From NCBI RefSeq assembly GCF_041438805.1, contig NZ_CP109190.1, positions 6,200,001 through 6,264,000 on the forward strand: DNA of 64,000 bases, in the 5' to 3' direction. This document shows, in pieces, positions 17,468 to 25,957 of the stretch. The notes below the pieces were generated by a model. It had not been told where the DNA came from and searched no databases. It saw only the letters and a program-made list of their open reading frames with translations. The stretch comes from Streptomyces sp. NBC_01707 (GTDB lineage: Bacteria > Actinomycetota > Actinomycetes > Streptomycetales > Streptomycetaceae). The translations under genes and the position numbers were made by a program. The first letter of the stretch is position 1, and each line of letters begins with the position of its first letter.

Positions 17468-17764
17468 TCAGGCCTCGTACGCGGGAACTCTCAGGCCGCG
17501 GCTCTCCGCGACGCGCAGGGCATCGGTCAGGCATTCCGTGAGCCGCTGCGTCACGTAGAAGAGCTCGCCGGCCGTGGGGCGTTCAAGGCTTTGGAGTATG
17601 GCGCGGGAGAGTCTGAGTACCTCTCTTCCTGTATCGAGTTGGGTGGCCTCGATGCTGTCGGCGAGGCGTGAAAGACGGCTCTCGGTGCCGTCCGTGACCA
17701 GGTGGGCAGGTTGCCCGTCCACCCCGCACCAGGGCAGTAATCGCACATGGCTGATCTGGCTCAC
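17468..17764 (-). CDS. Small hypothetical protein divergent from a GntR regulator
   Basis: 98 residues, GTG start (MSQISHVRLLPWCGVDGQP). The middle is helical (SRLSRLADSIEATQLDTGRE) and the end is leucine-rich. Small proteins of this type commonly lie next to GntR- or Xre-like regulators in Streptomyces, in my recollection, but no function is known to me. The gene is transcribed away from the regulator at 17905, with a 34-bp palindrome between them, so the two are probably co-regulated. Confidence 0.65.
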   Translation of the reverse strand: MSQISHVRLLPWCGVDGQPAHLVTDGTESRLSRLADSIEATQLDTGREVLRLSRAILQSLERPTAGELFYVTQRLTECLTDALRVAESRGLRVPAYEA

Positions 17765-17838
17765 GTCGTCAGCTCCTCAGTAACTGCCGGCCATTGCCCG
17801 GGCCGGTCGCACGGTCGCGGGGGCGAGCGCCGGCCGCG

Positions 17839-17872
17839 GCGACCGCAGTCTACCGCGGTAGACTGCGGTCGC
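17839..17872. promoter_or_regulatory. 34-bp perfect palindrome, probable operator
   Basis: A perfect two-fold symmetric sequence with centre TCTACCGCGGTAGA and no spacer, located 75 bases from the start of the minus-strand small gene and 33 bases from the GntR start. A half-like copy (GTACCGCGG) follows at about 17878. Its position between divergent genes, one encoding a DNA-binding protein, makes autoregulation likely. Confidence 0.7.
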
Positions 17873-17904
17873 GCGGTGTACCGCGGATATCTAGCGTCAA
17901 CTGC

Positions 17905-18144
17905 ATGAGCGAGGATCTTGACCGAACGCGCCCTGTGTGGCGCCAGGTGGCGGCAGTGATCACTGCTCGCATCGCGGAGGGCGTCTACCCGGTGGGCGGA
18001 AAGGTCCCCAGTGTGGTGGAGCTGTCGACGGAGTTCGGGATTGCGGCCTCGACGGCTCAGAAGGCGTTGACCCATCTGAAGGCCGAAGGTCTCATCCGTA
18101 CCGAGGTCGGGCTCGGTTCGTTCGTTGCCGATGGGGTGTCGTAG
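17905..18144 (+). CDS. Short GntR-family regulator (winged helix only)
   Basis: 79 residues, essentially only the GntR winged-helix domain: VWRQVAAVITARIAEGVYPV followed by GGKVPSVVELSTEFGIAAST (recognition helix) and the wing GLIRTEVGLGSFV. It lacks the effector-binding domain of ordinary GntR proteins, like the short regulators found on actinomycete integrative elements (for example KorSA-like). The ATG at 17905 directly begins the domain. It lies downstream of the 34-bp palindrome, its likely target, and upstream of a strong bidirectional terminator. Confidence 0.8.
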   Translation: MSEDLDRTRPVWRQVAAVITARIAEGVYPVGGKVPSVVELSTEFGIAASTAQKALTHLKAEGLIRTEVGLGSFVADGVS

Positions 18145-18200
18145 CTCCGGTCGTGGCTTCGAGCCGACCTGGCCGTGGGGCGGACCGAGGGTGGGAAATG

Positions 18201-18241
18201 AAGGTGGGGAAGCGGCCCGTTCGGGGCCGCTTCCCCACCTT
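18201..18241. terminator. Bidirectional hairpin terminator between GntR gene and tRNA
   Basis: An 18-bp perfect stem beginning AAGGTGGGGAAGCGGCCC with a five-base loop, 56 bases after the GntR stop and 29 bases from the 3' end of the minus-strand tRNA. It can serve both transcripts. Confidence 0.85.
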
Positions 18242-18269
18242 CAGAAGATCCGCGTGACTCCCGGACCGG

Positions 18270-18341
18270 AGACCGTGACCGGATTCGAACCGGTGTAACT
18301 CGAGTTGCAGTCGAGCCCCTGAACCACTCGGGCACACGGTC
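18270..18341 (-). tRNA. tRNA-Cys (GCA)
   Basis: A full cloverleaf reads on the minus strand. The acceptor is GACCGTG/CACGGTC; D stem CCC/GGG with a GG-containing loop; anticodon stem CTCGA/TCGAG; loop CTGCAAC giving anticodon GCA; four-base variable loop; T arm ACCGG TTCGAAT CCGGT; and U at position 73, the usual Cys discriminator. The 3' CCA is not encoded. It is not the typical Streptomyces tRNA-Cys sequence as I remember it, so it may be a second, divergent copy. A partial copy of its 3' half lies 2.57 kb away. Confidence 0.8.
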
Positions 18342-18580
18342 ATGCGCTTACTACGTTTTGCGTGTCCTGCTGATGTGTCGACCGTAGGGGCGGCGGGGGC
18401 GCGTGCTCAAGGGTGCGGGGCGGGGTGCAATGCGACTGCCATACGCCGTTCATGGTCGGAGCCCCGTTCCGCGCCTCGTTCCACCCCCGTTCCGCGCCCC
18501 CGGTCCTACGACCAAGGGACCAGTGCGCGACCGACTCGCGACAGGCCTCAAAGCGGATCTTGCCCCTTACTCTTGGGCTC

Positions 18581-20044
18581 ATGACCGCCCTCGAACCGCG
18601 TGACGCCGCTGTCTCGCCCCATGCTGTGGACGCTCCCGTCGTCGCCGAATCCGAAGGGCTGCTGGGCCGGACCTATCGGGCGCTCAGCATCGGCATCGTC
18701 TCCGTCGTGTTCCTGATCGCCTTCGAGGCGACCGCCGTCGGGACCGCGATGCCGGTCGCCGCCCGTGAACTGCACGGCATTCCGTTGTACGCGTTCGCGT
18801 TCTCCGCGTACTTCACGACCAGTCTCTTCGCCATGGTGCTGTCCGGGCAGTGGGCGGACCGGCGCGGGCCGCTGGCGCCGCTGGCCACCGGGATCAGTGC
18901 TTTCGGGGTCGGGCTGCTGCTGTCGGGGACAGCGGGCGGCATGTGGATGTTCATCGCCGGGCGGGCCGTGCAGGGGCTCGGTGGCGGACTGGTGATCGTG
19001 GCGTTGTACGTGGTGGTCAGCCGGGCCTATCCGGAGCGGATCCGGCCGGCGATCATGGCCGCTTTCGCCGCGAGCTGGGTCGTCCCGTCCGTCGTCGGGC
19101 CGCTCGCCGCCGGCAGCGTGACCGAGCATCTCGGCTGGCGCTGGGTCTTCGTCGGGATTCCGGTGCTGGTGGTCTTCCCGCTGGCCCTCGCGCTGCCCGC
19201 GATCCGGCGCATGGCGTCCGGGCCTGCCGATCCGTCGGCGCCCGTCGAGCCGTACGACCGCCGGCGCATCGGTCTGGCGCTCGGTATTTCGTTGGGGGCC
19301 GGTCTGTTGCAGTACGCCGGGCAGGAGCGGAACTGGTTTGCGCTGGTTCCGGCCGCCGCGGGTGTCGCTCTGCTCGTTCCCGCCGTACGGGGGCTGCTGC
19401 CCGCGGGGACCGGGCGCGCGGCGCGCGGGCTGCCGTCGGTGGTGCTGCTGCGCGGGATCGCCGCCGGGTCGTTCATCGCCGCCGAGTCCTTCGTGCCGCT
19501 GATGCTGGTGACGCAGCGCGGGCTGTCCCCGACGATGGCCGGGCTGTCGCTCGCCGCCGGGGGCGGGACCTGGGCGCTCGGCTCGTACGTACAGGCCCGG
19601 CCGCGCCTGGAGCCGTACCGGGAACGGCTGATGGTGGGCGGCATGGTGCTGGTCGTGGCGGCGATCGCGGGCGCACCGTCGGTGCTGATCGCGTCGGTGC
19701 CGGTGTGGACGGTGGCCGTCGCCTGGGCCGTCGGGTGCTTCGGCATGGGCATGGTGATCGCTTCGACGAGTGTGCTGCTGCTGAAGCTGTCGGCGCCGGA
19801 GGAGGCGGGGGCCAACTCCGCCGCGCTGCAGATCTCCGACGGGCTGTCGAACGTGCTGTTGCTGGCCGCGGGGGGCGCGGCGTTCGCCGCGCTCGGCGGT
19901 GGTGCGGTGGGGGCGGCGCACGAGGCCGTGGAAGCGGGGGCGTCCGGGGCACATCCGGGGGCCTTCGCGGTGGTGTTCCTGCCGATGGCGGGGGTGGCCC
20001 TGGTGGGGGCGTGGGTGGCGGGCCGGGTGCGGGTGAAGCCCTAG
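18581..20044 (+). CDS. MFS transporter (drug-exporter-like)
   Basis: 487 residues, with 14 or so hydrophobic segments as in the DHA2-like MFS exporters. It has the loop 2-3 signature LSGQWADRRGPLAPLATG, and motif-C-like WVVPSVVGPLAAGSVTEHLG in helix 5, characteristic of antiporter-type exporters. The ATG at 18581 precedes a 30-residue cytoplasmic lead; longer frames upstream run into the intergenic region. The substrate cannot be told from sequence. It stands alone, with no adjacent regulator. Confidence 0.85.
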   Translation: MTALEPRDAAVSPHAVDAPVVAESEGLLGRTYRALSIGIVSVVFLIAFEATAVGTAMPVAARELHGIPLYAFAFSAYFTTSLFAMVLSGQWADRRGPLAPLATGISAFGVGLLLSGTAGGMWMFIAGRAVQGLGGGLVIVALYVVVSRAYPERIRPAIMAAFAASWVVPSVVGPLAAGSVTEHLGWRWVFVGIPVLVVFPLALALPAIRRMASGPADPSAPVEPYDRRRIGLALGISLGAGLLQYAGQERNWFALVPAAAGVALLVPAVRGLLPAGTGRAARGLPSVVLLRGIAAGSFIAAESFVPLMLVTQRGLSPTMAGLSLAAGGGTWALGSYVQARPRLEPYRERLMVGGMVLVVAAIAGAPSVLIASVPVWTVAVAWAVGCFGMGMVIASTSVLLLKLSAPEEAGANSAALQISDGLSNVLLLAAGGAAFAALGGGAVGAAHEAVEAGASGAHPGAFAVVFLPMAGVALVGAWVAGRVRVKP

Positions 20045-20048
20045 TGCC

Positions 20049-20283
20049 GACTGGGCCGCGGCGCTGATGGAATCCCTGGCCCGCGACCGTGCCCTTGTGG
20101 AAGGCAACAGGCGCGTCGCCCGGTACGCGACCTGGGTTTTTTCTGCACATGCACGGACATCCGCTGGACGCGGACTTCGATGTGGACGAAGCCGAGAGGT
20201 TCGTGCGGGAAGTGTGTCAGGGGGCACCGGACATGGCCAAGATCGCGGAGCGGCCGCCTGGGTCCGACAGACGGACGTTCCCT
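20049..20283 (+). pseudogene. Remnant of a Doc/Fic-family toxin gene
   Basis: Immediately after the MFS stop the frame starting at 20049 reads DWAAALMESLARDRALVEGN then RRVARYATWVF, closely matching the Doc (death-on-curing) signature region including the GN(K/R)R core. A shift at about 20137-20145 (GGGTTTTTTC) moves the homology to another frame, which continues HGHPLDADFDVDEAERFVRE and VCQGAPDMAKIAE, the Doc C-terminus. The N-terminal half and any Phd antitoxin are missing. Most of 20045-20437 is therefore a dead toxin gene. Confidence 0.6.
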
Positions 20284-20437
20284 GTGAAGAGGGTCTCAGC
20301 GGCCCGAACCACGGTTCGTCCATACGGGGTTCCGGCCGGGCCCCCGGTAGGGTGGCCCGGTTGTCGTATCGCGTGCGAGCCCGTCCCGGCCCGTGCGGAC
20401 AGCGCCCCACGTACCCGAGAGCCCCGAACCGGAGACC

Positions 20438-22219
20438 GTGACTACTACCGCCTCCCACCACCTCTCACCCGCCTTTCCCGGCCGCGCCCCCTGGGGTACG
20501 GCCGGCAAGCTGCGAGCCTGGCAGCAGGGTGCCATGGAGAAGTACATCCAGGAGCAGCCGCGTGACTTCCTCGCAGTCGCCACGCCCGGCGCAGGGAAGA
20601 CCACCTTCGCGCTGACCCTCGCGTCATGGCTGCTGCACCACCATGTCGTGCAGCAGATCACCGTCGTCGCGCCGACCGAGCATCTGAAGAAGCAGTGGGC
20701 GGAGGCGGCCGCCCGGATAGGGATCAAGCTCGACCCCGAGTACAGCGCGGGACCTGTGAGCAAGGAGTACCACGGGGTCGCGGTCACGTACGCGGGTGTC
20801 GGCGTCCGTCCGATGCTGCACCGCAACCGGTGCGAGCAGCGCAAGACCCTCGTGATCCTCGACGAGATCCACCACGCCGGTGACTCGAAGTCGTGGGGTG
20901 AGGCCTGCCAGGAGGCGTTCGACCCGGCGACCCGGCGGCTCGCGCTCACCGGTACGCCGTTCCGGTCCGACACGAACCCGATCCCGTTCGTCGCGTACGA
21001 GGAGGGCAACGACGGGATCCGGCGGTCCTCGGCCGACTACACGTACGGGTACGGGAACGCCCTCGCCGACGGCGTCGTCCGCCCCGTGATCTTCCTCAGC
21101 TACAGCGGAAACATGCGCTGGCGCACCAAGGCCGGTGACGAGATCGCCGCCCGCCTCGGCGAGCCGATGACCAAGGACGCGATCGGGCAGGCCTGGCGGA
21201 CCGCGCTGTCGCCCACCGGTGACTGGATCCCGAACGTCCTCTCGGCCGCCGACAAGCGGCTGACCGAAGTGCGCAAGGGCATTCCGGACGCGGGCGGTCT
21301 CGTCATCGCGACCGACCAGGAATCGGCGCGCGAGTACGCCAAGATCCTCAAGAAGGTCACCGGTGAGAAGGTGACCGTGGTCCTCTCCGACGAGAAGGCC
21401 GCGTCCAAGAAGATCGACAAGTTCAGCGAGGACGATTCGCGCTGGATGGTCGCGGTCCGGATGGTGTCGGAGGGCGTCGACGTGCCGCGCCTCGCGGTCG
21501 GTGTGTACGCGACCACGATCTCGACGCCGCTCTTCTTCGCACAGGCCGTCGGGCGTTTCGTCCGGTCGCGTCGGCGCGGTGAGACCGCTTCCGTATTCGT
21601 GCCGACCATCCCGATGCTCCTCGACTTCGCCAACGAGATGGAGGTGGAGCGGGACCACGTCCTCGACAAGCCCAAGAAGGGCAGTGACGAGGAGAACCCG
21701 TTCTCGGAGGAGGACAAGCTCCTCGCCGACGCGGAGCGACTGGAGGACGAGGAGACCGAGGAGCAGCTGCCGTTCGAGGCGCTGGAGTCCGACGCGGTCT
21801 TCGACCGGGTGTTGTACGACGGCGCCGAGTTCGGCATGCAGGCGCACCCGGGCAGCGAGGAGGAGCAGGACTACCTGGGCATCCCCGGGCTGCTCGAACC
21901 CGACCAGGTGCAGCTGCTGCTCCAGAAGCGGCAGACCCGGCAGATCGCGCACAGCAGGCAGAAGCCGGCCGGGGAGGCCGACCTGCTGGAGAAGCCGGCC
22001 GAGGCCCGGCCGGTGGTCACCCACAAGCAGTTGCTGGGGCTGCGCAAGCAGCTCAACACGATGGTGTCGGCGTACACGCACCAGAGCGGCAAGCCGCACG
22101 GAGTGATCCACACCGAGCTGCGACGGGTCTGCGGCGGGCCGCCGAGCGCGGAGGCGACGGCCGGACAGATCCAGCAGCGGATCAAGAAGGTGCAGGAGTG
22201 GGCCACGCGCATGACGTGA
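20438..22219 (+). CDS. DEAD/DEAH-box helicase
   Basis: Superfamily 2 helicase, 593 residues. Walker A is ATPGAGKTT (K54), motif II is DEIH (ILDEIHHAGD), motif III-like ALTGTPFRSD, and the second RecA domain carries VSEGVDVPRLAVGVY and the motif VI arginines in AVGRFVRSRRRG. An acidic linker (about 405-450) and a helical C-terminal region with a LRKQLNTMVSAYTHQSG segment follow. The GTG at 20438 is preceded by GGAG. It is a conserved actinobacterial helicase of unknown process (DNA repair or RNA metabolism inferred). It stands alone; an upstream promoter would lie over the Doc remnant. Confidence 0.88.
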   Translation: MTTTASHHLSPAFPGRAPWGTAGKLRAWQQGAMEKYIQEQPRDFLAVATPGAGKTTFALTLASWLLHHHVVQQITVVAPTEHLKKQWAEAAARIGIKLDPEYSAGPVSKEYHGVAVTYAGVGVRPMLHRNRCEQRKTLVILDEIHHAGDSKSWGEACQEAFDPATRRLALTGTPFRSDTNPIPFVAYEEGNDGIRRSSADYTYGYGNALADGVVRPVIFLSYSGNMRWRTKAGDEIAARLGEPMTKDAIGQAWRTALSPTGDWIPNVLSAADKRLTEVRKGIPDAGGLVIATDQESAREYAKILKKVTGEKVTVVLSDEKAASKKIDKFSEDDSRWMVAVRMVSEGVDVPRLAVGVYATTISTPLFFAQAVGRFVRSRRRGETASVFVPTIPMLLDFANEMEVERDHVLDKPKKGSDEENPFSEEDKLLADAERLEDEETEEQLPFEALESDAVFDRVLYDGAEFGMQAHPGSEEEQDYLGIPGLLEPDQVQLLLQKRQTRQIAHSRQKPAGEADLLEKPAEARPVVTHKQLLGLRKQLNTMVSAYTHQSGKPHGVIHTELRRVCGGPPSAEATAGQIQQRIKKVQEWATRMT

Positions 22220-22715
22220 GGCCGTGAGGCCACGCGGTCGGATGTCGGTCGGGACGGGGACAGGGGCCAAGGGCCCCGTCCCGGCCCTCGGCTCTGCCGT
22301 CCGGGGCCCGGCGACGGCGGTGATCCGGGCCTGCGAGGTCCTGACGGAAAGAAAAATTGCGCCATATTCGTTCACGGTGAGTTAACGGCGGTTCACTTCC
22401 GCATACGGAGCGTCGCGACGGCGTCGGCCGACCTGGACGCGCGTAGATGGTCAGAATCCCGTCGGCGCCGCGCTGACCGGCACTTATGCTTCCGAAGCAC
22501 AACCGTATGCCTACGGGCGCCCGGATTCTGGACGAGGTCTTCCGCTGAGCGGACTGGCTCGCTACTGTCCCCAAAAAAGTGAACGCCCCGTGGCAACGCC
22601 GCCGCGGAGCGCAGCCGGTGCCTTGGCCGCCGGCGGCCTCTCCGTGCGTCGCCGCTGGGACCGGCGACGCAACCTCCGTGAGAGTGCCGCCACTCACCAA
22701 AGAGGAGAGGGCGTC
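22220..22715. other. Intergenic region between helicase and IclR genes
   Basis: No gene is supported here. A probable terminator hairpin for the helicase lies at 22251-22282 (nine-base GGGACGGGG arm). AT-richer sequence at 22340-22400 and 22560-22580 could hold the promoter of the IclR gene. Short frames in it have no ribosome site or recognisable features. Confidence 0.5.
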
Positions 22716-23357
22716 GTGACCGCGGAGACCTCCCAGACGCTCGACCGGGGACTACGCGTCCTCAAGCTGCTTGCCGACACCGACCACGGTCTGACTGTCA
22801 CCGAGTTGTCCAACAAACTCGGCGTGAACCGCACCGTCGTCTACCGTCTGCTCGCCACTCTGGAGCAACATGCCCTGGTACGCCGCGACTTGGGTGGCCG
22901 GGCAAGGGTTGGCCTGGGCGTGCTGCGCCTGGGCCGCCAGGTGCATCCGCTCGTACGGGAGGCAGCGCTGCCCGCGCTGCGGTCCCTTGCCGAGGACATC
23001 GGAGCCACCGCCCACCTGACCCTGGTCGACGGCACCGACGCGCTGGCGGTCGCGGTCGTCGAACCGACCTGGACCGACTACCACGTGGCGTACCGGGCCG
23101 GCTTCCGCCATCCCCTCGACCGCGGGGCAGCGGGCCGGGCGATCCTTGCCGCGCGGGCGAAGCCGGTGGCCGAACCCGCCTTCACCCTCACCCACGGCGA
23201 ACTCGAAGCGGGCGCGAGCGGCGCTGCGGCGGCGCTGATGGGTGTGACGGGGGTCGAGGGCAGCGTGGGCGTGGTGATGCTCGCGGACGCGGTACCGGAG
23301 CGGGTCGGCCCGCGGGTCGTCGACGCGGCCCGTGAAGTGGCGGACGCGCTGCGGTAG
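22716..23357 (+). CDS. IclR-family transcriptional regulator
   Basis: 213 residues. The N-terminal winged HTH (about 8-65) reads LDRGLRVLKLLADTDHGLTV then TELSNKLGVNRTVVYRLLAT, the standard IclR pattern. The C-terminal effector domain (about 80-210) includes AHLTLVDGTDALAVAVVEP and HPLDRGAAGRAILAA. The start is GTG 22716 with an AGAGGAGAGG ribosome site. No catabolic operon is adjacent, so the target is unknown; autoregulation through the 22.4-22.7 kb region is likely by analogy. It is slightly short for the family (about 250), with the effector domain trimmed. Confidence 0.85.
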   Translation: MTAETSQTLDRGLRVLKLLADTDHGLTVTELSNKLGVNRTVVYRLLATLEQHALVRRDLGGRARVGLGVLRLGRQVHPLVREAALPALRSLAEDIGATAHLTLVDGTDALAVAVVEPTWTDYHVAYRAGFRHPLDRGAAGRAILAARAKPVAEPAFTLTHGELEAGASGAAAALMGVTGVEGSVGVVMLADAVPERVGPRVVDAAREVADALR

Positions 23358-23490
23358 TGACCGGCGCCGTCCGGTGGCTGTGCTGTTCTCACGCACCGGA
23401 CGGGCCCCCGGCGGGTCGGGCGTCGTCGGGCGCCGGGCGTGCCGGGGGTGGCCGCACTCGCCCTCCGCCCCCGGCGGCTAGATTGGGCGG

Positions 23491-24279
23491 GTGGTCACTC
23501 GTCTCTCGCGCCCCCGCACCCTCGCCCTCTGCGCTCTGCCCGTCCTCGCGCTGTTCGGCGTGGCCGCCTTCGCACCGCTGCCGTTCACGCTGGCGCAGCC
23601 CGGTACGACCGCGAACGTGCTCGGGGACGTGCGCGGCACGCCCGTGATCAGCATCGAGGGCACGCCGACCCGGGCCACCAGCGGCCAGTTGCGGATGACG
23701 ACGATCATTGCGACCGGGCCGAACGCGGACGTCGGCCTGGGAGATGTGATCGACAGCTGGTTCCGGACGGACCGTGCGGTTCTGCCCCGCGACTCGGTCT
23801 ACCCGACCGGCGGCTCCGAGAAGGAGATCGAGAAGCACAACCTCGAGGACATGGAGAAGTCGCAGAACTCCGCCGTCGACGCTGCCCTGACGTATCTCGG
23901 AAAGCCCCCCGGCTCGGTGGATGTCACCCTGCGTCTCGCCAATGTGGGCGGCCCCAGCGCCGGCCTGTTCTTCGCGCTCGGCATTGTCGACAAGCTCGAC
24001 GGCAACGGCTCGGGCGGCGATCTCACCGGTGGCCGCACCGTCGCGGGCACGGGCACGATCGAGGCGAATGGCGATGTCGGCGCGGTCGGCGGGGTCTCGC
24101 TCAAGACCCAGGCGGCCAGGCGTGACGGGGCGACCGTCTTCCTCGTCCCGAAGGCAGAGTGCAAGGAGGCGGGCGCCGAGCTCCCGAAGGGGCTCAAGCT
24201 GATCCCCGTCACGACGCTGAAGAGCGCGGTGTCCTCGCTGCGGGCGCTGGAGCAGGGCCGCAAGGTCCCCAGCTGCTGA
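23491..24279 (+). CDS. Secreted/membrane-anchored Lon-type (S16) protease
   Basis: 262 residues. The N-terminal hydrophobic segment (about 10-34) acts as signal anchor; the rest is extracytoplasmic. The C-terminal half is a Lon protease domain without ATPase: catalytic S156 in NVGGPSAGLFFALGIVD and K205 in GGVSLKTQAARRDGA, the Ser-Lys dyad, with GTGTIEANGDVGAVGG between. A PDZ domain present in the larger related YlbL proteins is missing or much reduced here. The gene starts at GTG 23491 and ends convergently with the MFS gene at 24361. Its substrate is unknown. Confidence 0.83.
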   Translation: MVTRLSRPRTLALCALPVLALFGVAAFAPLPFTLAQPGTTANVLGDVRGTPVISIEGTPTRATSGQLRMTTIIATGPNADVGLGDVIDSWFRTDRAVLPRDSVYPTGGSEKEIEKHNLEDMEKSQNSAVDAALTYLGKPPGSVDVTLRLANVGGPSAGLFFALGIVDKLDGNGSGGDLTGGRTVAGTGTIEANGDVGAVGGVSLKTQAARRDGATVFLVPKAECKEAGAELPKGLKLIPVTTLKSAVSSLRALEQGRKVPSC

Positions 24280-24360
24280 CGCCGGCCCGAGGTCCGGCCG
24301 GCCCGGCGCGACTCGGTCGTGCCGACCCGGCCCGGTCCGGCCGGTGTACGGGCCGCCCGC

Positions 24361-25653
24361 CTACTCGCGTGAAACGTCCGCCTTCACCTCGGCGGCCGGG
24401 GCACCGCCCCGCGCCCCCTCGGACGGCCTGCCGTCCATCGTGCGCCACACGGGGAAGACCATCGGACTCACCGTCGCCATCAGGTACACCCCACCCAGCG
24501 CCAGCAGCGCCCCGTCCACACCCACGCTCTCGACCAGCAGCCCCGCCACCAGCCCGCCCACCGGCAGAGCGAGTTCGCAGCCCGCTGTGATCGCCCCGGA
24601 GACGCGGCTGCGGAGCCGTTGCGGTACGCGTTCGTACATCACCGTGGTCAGGATCGGGTTCAGTACCCCTCCGGCGAGACCGCCGAGCAGCATCGTCACG
24701 GCGAGCGGCAGCGTCGTGTCCGTCAGCGCGGCCACCATGAACCTCGGCCCACCGCAGAGCACCACGCACACCGTGAACACGGCCCGCCGTGAGAACCGGT
24801 GCCCCACCGCCCCGTACACCAGCGCGCCCGTCAGGCCGCCCGCCCCGAACAGCGCGGTGAGCAGCCCCAGTTGCGTCGCGCCGCCCAGTTCGGTCTCGGC
24901 GTGCACCGGAAGCAGCACGGCGTTCCAGCCCTGGTCGGTGCCGTTCATGAAGAGCACCATCACCACGACGGCGAGCAGCAGCCGGTTGCCGAACAAGTAG
25001 GTGTAGCCCTCGCGCAGTTCGGCGCGGTACGTACGCAGCGAGACCGGCGCGGCCGACGTGCGTGGTTCGGCCGACCGTACCCCTCGCACGCCTGCCGCTA
25101 TCAGCAGTGCGGACGCGCCGAACGTCGCGGCGTCCAGCAGCAGTACGGTCTCCGCGCCCACGAACGCGATCAGCACCCCGGCCAGTGCCGCCCCGGTCAT
25201 CCTGGCGCCCCGCGAGGTGGCGTCGAAGAGGCTGGCGGCGCGGGTGATCGTGGTCCCGGCGTGTTCGGCGAGATCCGGCAGCAGGACGTAGCGCGCGGTG
25301 TTGCCGGGCGTGTGGACGAGTCCGTTCAGTGCCATCAGCGCGCAGAGCATCCAGAACTCGAGTGCTCCCGCGTAGTGCAGCAGCGGGACGGCGGCGATGG
25401 CGAGACCGCACACCGTGTCGGAGGCGACGGAGACCCGCCGCCGTCCTGCGCGGTCGATGACGGGCCCGCCGATCACTGCGGAGACGACGATCGGCAGCGT
25501 GGCGCAGAAGGCGACGACCCCGGCCCGGCCGGCGCTGCCGGTGGTCTGCAGGACGAACCACGGCACCCCGATCAGGGTGAGCGAAGTGCCTGCGGTCGAT
25601 ATGGAGTTGGCTGCGAGAAGGGCAGCGAGCGGTTTGCGGTTCCCCCCGTCCAT
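24361..25653 (-). CDS. MFS transporter
   Basis: 430 residues with about 12 helices, of the MFS type common in Streptomyces (enterobactin-exporter-like or macrolide-exporter-like). Visible features are VIGGPVIDRAGRRRVSVASD (loop 2-3 signature) and a second-half motif GAVGHRFSRRAV. The ATG at 25653 has no ribosome site of its own but lies two bases after the stop of the 69-residue upstream gene, so it is probably translated by coupling. The ArsR-type regulator gene upstream on the same strand suggests it controls this exporter. The substrate is unknown. Confidence 0.83.
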   Translation of the reverse strand: MDGGNRKPLAALLAANSISTAGTSLTLIGVPWFVLQTTGSAGRAGVVAFCATLPIVVSAVIGGPVIDRAGRRRVSVASDTVCGLAIAAVPLLHYAGALEFWMLCALMALNGLVHTPGNTARYVLLPDLAEHAGTTITRAASLFDATSRGARMTGAALAGVLIAFVGAETVLLLDAATFGASALLIAAGVRGVRSAEPRTSAAPVSLRTYRAELREGYTYLFGNRLLLAVVVMVLFMNGTDQGWNAVLLPVHAETELGGATQLGLLTALFGAGGLTGALVYGAVGHRFSRRAVFTVCVVLCGGPRFMVAALTDTTLPLAVTMLLGGLAGGVLNPILTTVMYERVPQRLRSRVSGAITAGCELALPVGGLVAGLLVESVGVDGALLALGGVYLMATVSPMVFPVWRTMDGRPSEGARGGAPAAEVKADVSRE

Positions 25654-25655
25654 GG

Positions 25656-25865
25656 CTAAGCCGTGCGAGGGGTGCTGGAGGCGGGCAGACCGCGGCGGTT
25701 CGGTAGGACGTGCAGACCCAACTCGACCAGGGCCCATCCCAGGCGCACGCGGAGAGCCTCCCGAGGGGACCGGCGGGGCTGACGGCACAGGCGGAACTCG
25801 GAGGCACGCCGCTGCAGTTCGGCGGAGCGGAGGTGGTGCAGCGGCAGGTGCGTGTCGGGGTGCAT
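25656..25865 (-). CDS. Small basic protein upstream of and coupled to the MFS gene
   Basis: 69 residues, start ATG 25865 behind a good GAGAGGA ribosome site, stop two bases before the MFS ATG. The sequence MHPDTHLPLHHLRSAELQRR and following REALRVRLGWALVELGLHVL is helical, His- and Arg-rich, with one amphipathic or membrane-touching helix near the end. I do not recognise a family, but small proteins with this pattern are common in Streptomyces. It lies between the ArsR gene and the exporter in one likely operon. Confidence 0.6.
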   Translation of the reverse strand: MHPDTHLPLHHLRSAELQRRASEFRLCRQPRRSPREALRVRLGWALVELGLHVLPNRRGLPASSTPRTA

Positions 25866-25880
25866 GGCGAAGTCCTCTCG

Positions 25881-25957
25881 GGCGGTGGACCGGGCGGTGC
25901 GGACAGGCGGTGGGGCCGGGCGGTGCGGACAGGCGGCGCGGCCGGGCGGTGCGGTCA
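25881..25957. repeat. Three tandem 25-26-bp GC-rich repeats
   Basis: Three consecutive copies (25881-25905, 25906-25931, 25932-25957) of a unit sharing CCGGGCGGTGCGG. They occupy the gap between the small-protein start and the ArsR gene, and the last copy overlaps the ArsR stop codon. They look like slippage-derived sequence. Confidence 0.75.
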
